From the NCBI GenBank assembly GCA_012523155.1, contig JAAYJB010000087.1, positions 1 through 10,523 on the forward strand: a stretch of DNA of 10,523 bases. Direction: 5' to 3'. The position numbers were made by a program, and so were the translations under genes. This document shows, piece by piece, positions 1-7,149 of this stretch. How positions within the stretch are numbered: position 1 is the first letter of the stretch; every line of letters starts with the position of its first letter. The DNA comes from Synergistaceae bacterium. Its GTDB lineage: Bacteria > Synergistota > Synergistia > Synergistales > Aminobacteriaceae. Under the pieces are notes generated by a model that made no database searches, was not told the DNA's origin, and saw nothing but the letters and a program-made list of their open reading frames with translations.

Positions 1-830
1 ATGGGAGGCTGGCTGGTGCCCTGGGCAAACGGGGAGATGGCGCAGTCGACCACGTCCGCACCTGCCTCGAGGCCCGCAAAGTATGCCATGGAGGCCATTC
101 CGCTCGTGTAGTGGGAGTGGATCTGCACGGGAAGCCCGGTCTCTTTCTTGATGGTCCGAACGAGTGCGGCCGTCTCTACAGGGCTGATGATGCCGGCCAT
201 GTCCTTGATGCAGATGGAGTCGGCCCCCATTGATTTCATGTCCCGGGAGAGTTTGGCGAACGCGTCCAGTGAATGGACCGGGGAAAGGGTGAAGGAGAAG
301 GCAAGCTGAAGATGGGCCCCTTCCTTTTTGATCTGGTCAGCGGCGACTTCCATGTTCCTGAGGTCGTTGAGGGCATCGAATACCCTGATGATGTCAAGGC
401 CGTTGCCTACCGCACGCTTCACAAATTCCCGCACGGTGTCGTCTGCGTAGTGGCGGTATCCCACCACGTTCTGGCCGCGCAGAAGCATCTGGAGCTTCGT
501 TTTTTTGAAGAGTTTCCTGAGGGTGCGGAGCCTTTCCCAGGGATCTTCGTCGAGGAAGCGCATGCATGAATCAAAGGTGGCCCCTCCCCAGACTTCCATT
601 GAGTGGAAGCCTACGTCGTCCATCATCTCCACGATGGGGGTCATGTCCTCGATGCTCATGCGGGTAGCCATAAGGGACTGGTGGCCGTCTCGAAGGCTGG
701 TGTCCGTTATTCCTACTTTTCTCGGTTCTTTTTTCTGCACAGCCACCGACTGCACTTCGGGGGCCTTCTGTTCCGCAGGTCCGGCCGGAGCGGCCGATGG
801 CATACTCTTATTCTTGTTGTGGTTGCTCAT
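1..830 (-). CDS. oadA: Oxaloacetate decarboxylase alpha / pyruvate carboxylase subunit B-type carboxyltransferase (5' part)
   Basis: Carboxyltransferase domain of a biotin-dependent enzyme that moves a carboxyl group between oxaloacetate (or pyruvate) and carrier-bound biotin. 276 complete codons are visible; the C-terminal part lies beyond the left edge, so a fused biotinyl domain cannot be judged. Seen: TDTSLRDGHQSLMATRM at residues 42-58, LLRGQNVVGYRHYADD, the SICIKDMAG motif with the Lys that is carbamoylated in this family (K209), QIHSHYTSG with the two metal-ligand His (238 and 240), and AISPFAQGTSQPP near the edge. D43 is the likely third metal ligand. Start: ATG 830 is preceded by CGGAGGAG with about 10 nt spacing. 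Residues 1-38 are an Ala/Pro/Lys-rich extension not usual in the family, where the TDTSLRD motif normally begins within about ten residues. The gene follows mazG by 65 nt. Whether it is the Na+-pump subunit, pyruvate carboxylase B or the methylmalonyl-CoA carboxyltransferase 5S type cannot be decided from this part. Confidence 0.93.
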   Translation of the reverse strand, partial: MSNHNKNKSMPSAAPAGPAEQKAPEVQSVAVQKKEPRKVGITDTSLRDGHQSLMATRMSIEDMTPIVEMMDDVGFHSMEVWGGATFDSCMRFLDEDPWERLRTLRKLFKKTKLQMLLRGQNVVGYRHYADDTVREFVKRAVGNGLDIIRVFDALNDLRNMEVAADQIKKEGAHLQLAFSFTLSPVHSLDAFAKLSRDMKSMGADSICIKDMAGIISPVETAALVRTIKKETGLPVQIHSHYTSGMASMAYFAGLEAGADVVDCAISPFAQGTSQPP

Positions 831-895
831 AGAATAGTCTCCTCCGTTTATTTTATAATTGATGAAGCTGCTTGAGCTGCATTGATTCCGTTCTT

Positions 896-1708
896 TCAGT
901 CCGCCGTGAGATGAGCCGTTTTCGCCTTCTCCCACAGGCTGTCCAGTTCTTCCATGGTGTATGAGCTCCAGGGCCGTTCGTTTTGAGAAACAAGCTGTTC
1001 CACCTTCCGGAATCGGCCGGTGAACTTCCGGTTTGCCCGCCCAAGGGCCGAGTCGGGATCGACGCCCAGGTGGCGGGCAAGATTCACCACCGCGAAAAGC
1101 AGGTCTCCCACTTCGTCCTCGATATTTTCGGGAGATCCGGAAAGTACAGCCTCCCTGATCTCGTCCATTTCCTCCTCCACTTTACCATAAAGAGGAGCAG
1201 GATCGTCTTTCGGCCAGTCGAAACCTACATGGGCGGCTTTTCCCTGGATCCGGAAAGCTTTCGCAAGAGGGGGAAGCCCTTCGGGGACCCCGGCCAGAAG
1301 GGATGTATCCTTCTTTTTCCTGTTCTCTTTTTCCTGCGTTTTTATCTGTTCCCAGTTCCTGAGAACATCGGTGCTCGTGGCCGCGTCAGCATCGGCAAAT
1401 ACGTGGGGATGCCTCCTGACAAGTTTTTCCACCAGGCCGTGGATAACATCCTCTACGGAGAAACGACCTTCTTCAGCAGCGATCTGGGAAAGGAATACGA
1501 CCTGGAGCAGGACGTCTCCGCACTCTTCCTTTATGTCGGGAAGATCCGCCCTTGTGACGGCGTCCACCAGTTCGTAGGCTTCCTCTACAATATAGGCCCG
1601 AAGGCTCTCCATGGTCTGCTCACGATCCCAAGGACATCCTCCTGGAGCCCGAAGGCGTTTCATCACCTCGACCAGCTCCCCGAATGCCCTGTCGCTTTTT
1701 TCGTTCAT
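896..1708 (-). CDS. mazG: Nucleoside triphosphate pyrophosphohydrolase MazG
   Basis: Cytosolic all-alpha NTP pyrophosphohydrolase that hydrolyses non-canonical or excess (d)NTPs to NMP and PPi, a pool-cleaning role. At 270 residues it is the full-length two-domain form. First MazG domain: LRAPGGCPWDREQT at 19-32, then the acidic metal-binding helices around VEEAYELVDA (41-50) and KEECGDVLLQ (60-69). Second domain: GFDWP (162-166), VEEEMDEIREA (177-187) and IEDEVGDLLFAVVNLAR (196-212). The linker (about 124-133) is rich in Lys and Glu. Start ATG 1708 directly abuts the mfd stop (TGAATG), with AGGTG six bases upstream inside the mfd end, which suggests translational coupling. Pairing a pool-sanitising enzyme with the repair-coupling factor Mfd is seen in Bacillus too, there with two genes between. 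Nothing in the motifs looks degraded. Confidence 0.96.
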   Translation of the reverse strand: MNEKSDRAFGELVEVMKRLRAPGGCPWDREQTMESLRAYIVEEAYELVDAVTRADLPDIKEECGDVLLQVVFLSQIAAEEGRFSVEDVIHGLVEKLVRRHPHVFADADAATSTDVLRNWEQIKTQEKENRKKKDTSLLAGVPEGLPPLAKAFRIQGKAAHVGFDWPKDDPAPLYGKVEEEMDEIREAVLSGSPENIEDEVGDLLFAVVNLARHLGVDPDSALGRANRKFTGRFRKVEQLVSQNERPWSSYTMEELDSLWEKAKTAHLTAD

Positions 1709-4700
1709 TCACCGCACCTGCTTTCTGTGGCGGAGCGCCTGGAGTATTCCCGCGAGCCCCGCTGCCCCGCCCGGGCCGACAAGCCTGTCTCCCGATGCGA
1801 TCCATGAGCGCGTTCCCTTCAGCCCGTCGAAAACAGGACCGTTTCCTTTGAGGATCGTTTCCCTTTTTCCGCACTCCACCGACAAGATACCATAAATACC
1901 GCCCCGTGACCGGAGTAAAGATACTGAAAAAAGATTCCTCAGGCTCTCGGGCAGCGGACCAAACCGGTCCTGCACTTCCTTTTCGAGGCTGTGAAGCTCT
2001 TCGTACCCGTCGATCCTCAGCAGGCGCCGGTAGAGAGCGATGCGTATGGCCTCCTGGGGTATGTATGATGCCGGTACCAGGCAGGGGATATCAACAGAGA
2101 CTTCCGCAGAGGACGGAAGCGCGCCCCTGATGCCTGCTATTTCTTCCTCGAGCATGGAGTAATACAGGAACGAGTCAGCCTTTCCCCTTCCGCTTCCATG
2201 CTGGGACGTTCCGAGAAGCTCTCCGCTTCCGCGTATGCGAAGGTCCTCCAGCGCAAGATCATATCCTGCCCCTTCATCGTTGAGCGCCGTGATGGCGTCG
2301 AGCCGCTCCAGGGTCTCTTTTGCAAGGGGCTGTCCCTCGGGATAGAGAAAATACGCGAAAGACGTCTCTTCCCTTCGCCCAACGCGGCCCCTGAGCTGGT
2401 ACATCTGGGCGAGGCCGAGCTCCTGGCAGTCCTCGACAATGAGTGTGTTCGCGCCGGGTATGTCGAGACCGCTCTCAATAATGGTGGTACAGAGAAGGAT
2501 CTCAAGTTTTCTATTATAGAAGTTCATCATGGTCTCTTCAAGCTCGTTTTCCTTCATTCTTCCATGGGCCACCCCCAGGGCGGCCGAGGGGAAAAGTTTT
2601 CTCAGAAACGACGCCCTTTCATCGAGCCTTGAAATGCGGTTCGAAACATAGAATACCTGCCCGCCCCGTTCGAGCTCCCGCGCGATAGCCGTCCTGACAA
2701 TGGGCGTGTTCCAGGGACCGGCCGCAGTAAGGACGGGGATCCTGTTCCGGGGCGGTTCGTTGAGAACTGAAATGCTGCGCATTCCCTTGAGGGAGAGGGC
2801 GAGCGTTCTTGGTATGGGTGTGGCGGAGAGCATGAGAACATCTATGTTTTCCCTGCCCTCCTTGAGTTTTTCCTTGGACAGTACTCCGAAACGATGCTCT
2901 TCATCGATGACGATAAGGCCGAGGTCGTGAAACTCGACATCTTTCTGGAGCATCCGTGACGTGCCTATGAGAATGTCGGTCTTTCCCGAGGCGACGTCGG
3001 CAAGTACCCGCTGCTGTTCGGAGCGGCCGGCGAAGCGCGAGAGGAGCGCAACGTTCACAGGGAAGCCCGTCAGCCTGGCGATGAAGGACATGTAGTGCTG
3101 CTGGGCAAGAATGGTCGTGGGAACGAGCACGGCGGCCTGCTTTCCTCCCTGTACCGCCCGAAAAGCGGCACGGACTGCTACTTCGGTTTTTCCGTAGCCC
3201 ACGTCGCCCACGAGAAGCCGGTCCATGGGGGAAGTGCTTTCCATATCGGCCAGGACCTCCGAGATCGCGGTGAGCTGGTCCCTGGTTTCGACGTGGGGGA
3301 AGGCCTCCTCGAACTCGCGGAAAAGACCGTCACCCTGAGGGAAGGCAAACCCCTTGACCAGTTCACGCCTGGCGTAGAGCTCAACCAGTTTCCTGATGTC
3401 CTTTTGCACCCGTTCACGGGTCCGCCTGACGGTGTTTTTCCACTTCGTTCCCCGAAGGGAATCAAGCCTGACGTTTTCACCCATGTGATCAGGGAGAGGG
3501 GTTATCTTGTGAAGTTGGAGCACCGGCAGGAAGAGACGCTGCCCGTCAGCGAATTCGAGTATGAGGCTGTCCATCACTTCTCCCGAGATGGATACCTCCT
3601 CGGAACCGCGGAAGACGCAGAGACCGTATTCGTCATGAACGAGGAGCTGCCCTTCTGAAAGACGGTCGTTCCATTCTCTCGGGGGAGCGGCAAGGAGCCC
3701 CCTGGCAGGGATGTTTTCAGATATGCCCGCAAGCTCGAGGTCGGATATGAAGACGACCCGTTCCTCGGGATCGAGAAATCCCCGGGAGAGCGCTCCCTCC
3801 ACGGTGAGGGGAAGATCGTCCTCTGAAAAGGAGAGAATGCGCCTGTTCCTGGTGACGAGGCAAACCCTGTAGCCGTCCTTTTCCCATGCGCTGCAGGTCC
3901 AGCGGAATTTTTCCAGGTTCCCCCGAAAGGGGGGGATCTCCTCCAGGGTCAGGCGGCTTTCCGAGAACGATACGGAGGCTGTGATCCTGATCCGCGGGCG
4001 TGACGCAAGCCTGAGAAAGACGTCCTGCCACGAGGGGAGAACCTCGCTTCTTCCCTCCGCTTCCGCGATGTCCTTCCAGAGCATGGAGTAGGATTCCGCA
4101 GAGACCTCGATCCTTGAGGGCTCGAAAAAAGCGGAAACGGTTCCCTCGGGCAGAAAGTCGAAGAGGCTGGCCTGTTTTGACGCGCTGAGGGAATGGATGT
4201 CCGTGTCTTCAAGTACGCCGACGCTCATCTGGGTGCGGGGAGAGAAGCTGCGGATGCTTTCCACTGTGTCATCGAAAAATTCGAACCTGAGGGGGTGCGC
4301 GTAGGCGGGGTCGAAAATGTCGAGTATGTAGCCCCGAAAGACGAACTGTCCGGGAGCCCAGACTATGTCGGATCTCACGTAGCCTGCATGAACCAGCCAG
4401 TCGAGAAGGCTCTCCCGGCTGTAGTCCCTGCCCGCGGAGATACGGATATCCCGGCTTCCCCTGAATACGGGCGCAAGAAGAGATCCTCCGCTTGCGGCCA
4501 GGAGGCCGCCCTCGCTCTTCCATCGGGCAAGGGTCTCGCCGCGCTGCACGGGAAGAGCCCTGTCGGTCATTCCGCCGGGGGTGAGGGGGATCTCCTGGAG
4601 AAGGAGTACCGATTCTTCGGGAAAGAGCGTCTCCCAGTCGGAACAGAAAATACCCGCCTGCTTCTGGTCGGGGAACACGAGAAGCGCCGGGGATCCAGGG

Positions 4701-4822
4701 TTCCGAAAAGCCCAGCACCTCGCAGCGCCGTCAAGGGGAAGGTGCAGGGCCGCTCCGCCGGTCCATAGCCGCGTGTCCAGGTCCCATATTCTGTTCCGCC
4801 GGGATGGTCCCGTTCTTTCCAT
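1709..4822 (-). CDS. mfd: Transcription-repair coupling factor Mfd
   Basis: ATP-driven DNA translocase that pushes stalled RNA polymerase off damaged DNA and recruits UvrA. Seen in order: a UvrB-like N-terminal module containing GYILDIFDPAYAHPLRFEFF, an RNA-polymerase-interacting region near residues 388-450 (GQLLVHDEYGLCVFRG), Walker A GDVGYGKTE near 530-540, DEEH box VIDEEHRFGV near 637, motif III LSATPIPRTLALS, GRVGRREETSFAYFLYPEG near 810, RIRGSGELLGTSQHG, and a C-terminal TRCF domain. I prefer ATG 4822 (1037 aa): GGAG lies exactly seven A residues upstream. An in-frame TTG at 4843 would fall at the edge of the T-tract of the upstream terminator and is unlikely. The protein is about 100 residues shorter than E. 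coli Mfd (1148), and the shortfall lies mostly before the polymerase-interacting region. It follows pth across an intrinsic terminator and leads directly into mazG. Confidence 0.97.
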   Translation of the reverse strand: MERTGPSRRNRIWDLDTRLWTGGAALHLPLDGAARCWAFRNPGSPALLVFPDQKQAGIFCSDWETLFPEESVLLLQEIPLTPGGMTDRALPVQRGETLARWKSEGGLLAASGGSLLAPVFRGSRDIRISAGRDYSRESLLDWLVHAGYVRSDIVWAPGQFVFRGYILDIFDPAYAHPLRFEFFDDTVESIRSFSPRTQMSVGVLEDTDIHSLSASKQASLFDFLPEGTVSAFFEPSRIEVSAESYSMLWKDIAEAEGRSEVLPSWQDVFLRLASRPRIRITASVSFSESRLTLEEIPPFRGNLEKFRWTCSAWEKDGYRVCLVTRNRRILSFSEDDLPLTVEGALSRGFLDPEERVVFISDLELAGISENIPARGLLAAPPREWNDRLSEGQLLVHDEYGLCVFRGSEEVSISGEVMDSLILEFADGQRLFLPVLQLHKITPLPDHMGENVRLDSLRGTKWKNTVRRTRERVQKDIRKLVELYARRELVKGFAFPQGDGLFREFEEAFPHVETRDQLTAISEVLADMESTSPMDRLLVGDVGYGKTEVAVRAAFRAVQGGKQAAVLVPTTILAQQHYMSFIARLTGFPVNVALLSRFAGRSEQQRVLADVASGKTDILIGTSRMLQKDVEFHDLGLIVIDEEHRFGVLSKEKLKEGRENIDVLMLSATPIPRTLALSLKGMRSISVLNEPPRNRIPVLTAAGPWNTPIVRTAIARELERGGQVFYVSNRISRLDERASFLRKLFPSAALGVAHGRMKENELEETMMNFYNRKLEILLCTTIIESGLDIPGANTLIVEDCQELGLAQMYQLRGRVGRREETSFAYFLYPEGQPLAKETLERLDAITALNDEGAGYDLALEDLRIRGSGELLGTSQHGSGRGKADSFLYYSMLEEEIAGIRGALPSSAEVSVDIPCLVPASYIPQEAIRIALYRRLLRIDGYEELHSLEKEVQDRFGPLPESLRNLFSVSLLRSRGGIYGILSVECGKRETILKGNGPVFDGLKGTRSWIASGDRLVGPGGAAGLAGILQALRHRKQVR

Positions 4823-4829
4823 TTTTTTT

Positions 4830-4833
4830 CTCC
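4830..4833 (-). promoter_or_regulatory. Ribosome binding site deciding the mfd start
   Basis: GGAG on the minus strand followed by seven A residues and then ATG 4822. This spacing supports the ATG over the in-frame TTG at 4843, which has no comparable Shine-Dalgarno sequence. Confidence 0.75.
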
Positions 4834-4841
4834 GTTTCGGC

Positions 4842-4873
4842 AAAAAAAGAGACGGCCTTTGGTCCGCCGCCTC
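4842..4873 (-). terminator. Intrinsic terminator immediately after pth
   Basis: On the minus strand GAGGCGGC (4873-4866) pairs with GCCGTCTC (4856-4849) over eight base pairs including one G-U, with a nine-base loop, followed directly by seven T (4848-4842). The stem begins at the base after the pth stop codon, and the T-tract ends 19 nt before the mfd ATG. By sequence this is a classic Rho-independent terminator. It must limit read-through from the glmU-prs-rplY-pth genes into mfd-mazG unless it is regulated. Confidence 0.85.
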
Positions 4874-5443
4874 TCAGACAGTTCCGTTTATTATATTCAT
4901 TGCCCGGTCCGGGCCTTCGGAACACCAGGCTTCGACTCCCCGGGCAGCCTGGTCGAGGAGGTCGGGAAGGGTATCCCGCTCCGCCCGGGAAAAGGCACCG
5001 AGAACCCATGAGACCATGCCTTTTTCATCGGGGACGGATCCTACTCCGATCCTCAGCCTGCAGACTTCGAGCGTTCCGGCTGTACCCAGGATGGAGAGCA
5101 TCCCCTTGTGCCCTCCTGCTGACCCCTTTTTCCTGAGCCTGAGCCTGCCGAAGGGCAGGGCGACGTCGTCGTACACCACGAGGACGTCTTCCTCCCAGGA
5201 AAGGCCGAAATAATCTACGGCCTCCCTGAGGGCCCTTCCGCTGAGGTTCATGTACGTGAGGGGTTTGAGGAAAAGAAGCTTTTCGCCTTCCCTGAAAACC
5301 GACCACGCCATGGAAGCGAACTGCATGCGGGGAGTACCGCAGGAGTACCTGTCCACAAGATGGTCCAGCAGGAGCCAGCCCGCATTGTGCCTTGAGAAAA
5401 CATACTCAGGACCGGGATTGCCCAATCCGGCGATCAGCTTCAA
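4874..5443 (-). CDS. pth: Peptidyl-tRNA hydrolase
   Basis: Cytosolic enzyme that cleaves the ester bond of peptidyl-tRNAs dropped from the ribosome, recycling tRNA. 189 residues, the usual bacterial Pth length. Seen: GLGNPGPEY at 6-14, SRHNAGW at 17-23 with catalytic His19 (E. coli His20), YMNLSG at 64-69 with Asn66, YDDVALPFG at 91-99 with Asp92 (E. coli Asp93), KGSAGGHKGM at 106-115, and RIGVGSVP at 131-138. Lys113 stands where E. coli and many others have Asn114. The start is TTG 5443: it is the only possible start between the in-frame rplY stop (5452-5450) and the conserved MKLIAGLGNPG. Its Shine-Dalgarno lies in the GAG codons of the rplY tail, with GGAG nine bases away. rplY is six bases upstream, so the two are probably translated together. 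An intrinsic terminator follows the stop. Confidence 0.97.
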   Translation of the reverse strand: MKLIAGLGNPGPEYVFSRHNAGWLLLDHLVDRYSCGTPRMQFASMAWSVFREGEKLLFLKPLTYMNLSGRALREAVDYFGLSWEEDVLVVYDDVALPFGRLRLRKKGSAGGHKGMLSILGTAGTLEVCRLRIGVGSVPDEKGMVSWVLGAFSRAERDTLPDLLDQAARGVEAWCSEGPDRAMNIINGTV

Positions 5444-5449
5444 ACGGCG

Positions 5450-6115
5450 CTACTCCTCCTCTTCGGCTTCCTTGGCCTTGCCCTTTGCGACTACTTCGAC
5501 TTCCTTCTCTTCGGCCGCCGCTGCCTCCGCTTCCTCTTCCTCGGACACGCCTCTGGGCACTACGACGGCGACTATGACCTCGTCAGGATCGGCAAGGACC
5601 TCAACACCTTCGGGGAGGGTGAGGTCTCTCACGTGGAACTGGGAACCGAGCCCCAGAGAAGAGACATCGACGTGGAAAGAGTCGGGGATCTGGGAGGGAA
5701 TGACTTCAACGGCCACTTCCCTGAGAAGCATGTCGATGACACCGCCGAGCTTGACTCCTTTGCATTCGTCGCGGCCCTTCAACTCCACGGGAACATTCAC
5801 GGTGAGCTTGTGCCCCTTGACAAGCTGGAGGAAATCTATGTGCAGGATCTTGCCGGTGAGATGATCCTTCTGCACTTCCCGCATGAGGCACATCTCCTGC
5901 TTGCCTCCGGGAATAGTGAGGTTCAGGGTCTGGGTCTCCCAGTATCCTGAGTTGGCGATCTTCGCAATATCAGATGTTTTGACCTTTGCAGGTACCGACT
6001 CCCTGTAATCGGGCCCGTAGACCACACACGGGGTATACGCGGGCCTCATTTTTTTGCAGGCCTCCTTGCCCTTTTCTGCGCGTGCTTCAAGAACTATCTG
6101 TACCATTTCCGACAT
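5450..6115 (-). CDS. rplY: 50S ribosomal protein L25 / general stress protein Ctc, two-domain form
   Basis: Binds 5S rRNA in the large ribosomal subunit; the Bacillus homologue Ctc is a general stress protein encoded at the same chromosomal position, next to prs and spoVC. 221 residues from ATG 6115. The N-terminal 5S-binding beta domain spans about 1-95 (TPCVVYG at 28-34, LTGKILHIDFLQL at 86-98). A TL5-type C-terminal domain spans about 100-188 (VPVELKG at 108-114, IPDSFHVDVSSLGLG at 143-157). A tail from about 190 consists almost wholly of Glu, Ala, Lys and Val and ends in four Glu. Start: AAGGAGG lies 11 nt upstream of ATG 6115; GTG 6124 is in frame but only two bases from that Shine-Dalgarno. 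The gap to prs is 62 nt. The tail's GAG codons also provide the ribosome binding site of pth. Confidence 0.95.
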   Translation of the reverse strand: MSEMVQIVLEARAEKGKEACKKMRPAYTPCVVYGPDYRESVPAKVKTSDIAKIANSGYWETQTLNLTIPGGKQEMCLMREVQKDHLTGKILHIDFLQLVKGHKLTVNVPVELKGRDECKGVKLGGVIDMLLREVAVEVIPSQIPDSFHVDVSSLGLGSQFHVRDLTLPEGVEVLADPDEVIVAVVVPRGVSEEEEAEAAAAEEKEVEVVAKGKAKEAEEEE

Positions 6116-6166
6116 AACCGACACATCCTCCTTAAATTGCGATCCCCTCTGCGAAAACCGGAATAG

Positions 6167-6191
6167 GCCTGTTTTTCCTAATCAAACAGGC
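6167..6191 (-). other. Perfect 8-bp inverted repeat spanning the prs stop codon
   Basis: On the minus strand GCCTGTTT (6191-6184) is followed nine bases later by AAACAGGC (6174-6167), a perfect hairpin whose loop contains the prs TAG stop (6180-6178). No T-tract follows closely; only TTTT appears about ten bases on. It is therefore not a standard terminator. It could be an attenuator, an RNA-stability element or an mRNA processing site between prs and rplY. The function is inferred; the repeat itself is directly visible. Confidence 0.5.
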
Positions 6192-7149
6192 TGCTTACGG
6201 AACGGTCGCTATGGACCCTCAGTATGGCTTCCGCGAAAAGGGGGGCTATTGACAATTGAATGATTTTATCCGATTTTTTGCTCTCAGGCAATGGTATAGT
6301 GTCAGTAAGTACCACCTGATCGATCTTTGACTGCTCGAGACGGTCAAGAGCGGGCCCCGACAGAACCCCGTGAGTCGCGCACGCGAAAACCTGCACGGCT
6401 CCCCTTTCCTTTATCAGTGCGGCCGCGTTGCATATGGTTCCCGCAGTGTCGATGATGTCATCGACAAGCACTGCCGTTTTTCCACTCACATCGCCTATGA
6501 TGTCCATCACTTCGCAAAGGTTGGCGACCTCGTGGGATCTCCTCTTGTCGACGATGGCCAGATCCGCCTTGAGGATGCCGGCAAATTTCCTCGCACGGAC
6601 GACTCCCCCCACATCGGGAGAGACCACGACGAGGGAACCGCACGTCTGCGAGGACTGTACGATGGCGTCCCTGAAGTAGCTTCCGAGGAGGGGCATACCC
6701 GTGAGATGGTCAACGGGGATATCGAAAAATCCCTGTATCTGGCCGGCATGGAGGTCTGCAGAGATGACCCTGTCCGCCCCCGTTCCCGCAAGCAGGTTTG
6801 CCATGAGTTTTGCCGATATGGGATCCCTGGGTTTGGTCTTTCTGTCCTGCCTGGCATAGCCGAAATAGGGTATGACCACGTTTATCCTGTAGGCAGATGC
6901 GCGCCTGAGCGCGTCTATCATGATGAGAAGCTCGACGAGATTCTCATTTACCGGGTTGCACGTAGGCTGGACGACAAAGACGTCCGCCCCCCTGACGCTT
7001 TCCTCTATGGAAAGCCCTATCTCACCGTCGGAGAACCTGAAGTGCTTGGCCGTGGCAAGCTCAATTCCAAGTTCAGAACAAATCCTTCGCGCAAATGCCG
7101 GGTGAGCCGTGCCCGAAAAAATCTTCAGTTCCCTTTTGGCTGTCCCCAT
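6178..7149 (-). CDS. prs: Ribose-phosphate pyrophosphokinase (PRPP synthetase)
   Basis: Makes phosphoribosyl pyrophosphate from ribose 5-phosphate and ATP, the precursor of nucleotides, His, Trp and NAD; cytosolic, class I. 323 residues, as expected. Seen: FSDGEIGLSIEESVRGADVF at 39-58, the ATP-binding region VVIPYFGYARQDRK at 91-104, DLHAGQIQGFFDIPVDHL at 132-149 with catalytic His134, DKRR at 201-204 (flexible catalytic loop), and the PRPP loop LVDDIIDTAGT at 228-238. Start ATG 7149 shares its A with the glmU stop (TGATG), with GGGGGAG about ten bases upstream inside the glmU end; a preceding in-frame TTG (7152) is less likely. The glmU-prs pairing and one-base overlap indicate co-translation. 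The stop codon lies in the loop of an inverted repeat. All key residues are present. Confidence 0.98.
   Translation of the reverse strand: MGTAKRELKIFSGTAHPAFARRICSELGIELATAKHFRFSDGEIGLSIEESVRGADVFVVQPTCNPVNENLVELLIMIDALRRASAYRINVVIPYFGYARQDRKTKPRDPISAKLMANLLAGTGADRVISADLHAGQIQGFFDIPVDHLTGMPLLGSYFRDAIVQSSQTCGSLVVVSPDVGGVVRARKFAGILKADLAIVDKRRSHEVANLCEVMDIIGDVSGKTAVLVDDIIDTAGTICNAAALIKERGAVQVFACATHGVLSGPALDRLEQSKIDQVVLTDTIPLPESKKSDKIIQLSIAPLFAEAILRVHSDRSVSSLFD

Noticed and set aside
852..857. TATAAA on the minus strand before the carboxyltransferase gene as a -10 box
   Set aside because: No -35 at 16-18 bases, and the implied transcription start near 845 would cut into the GGAGG ribosome site of the gene.
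983..1807. 274-codon plus-strand open frame
   Set aside because: Lies antisense to mazG and the mfd end, which have full family motifs; its product has no recognisable domain and no suitable ribosome site.
4823..4843. TTG 4843 as the mfd start (1044 aa)
   Set aside because: The codon sits at the end of a terminator T-tract with no Shine-Dalgarno; ATG 4822 has GGAG seven bases away.
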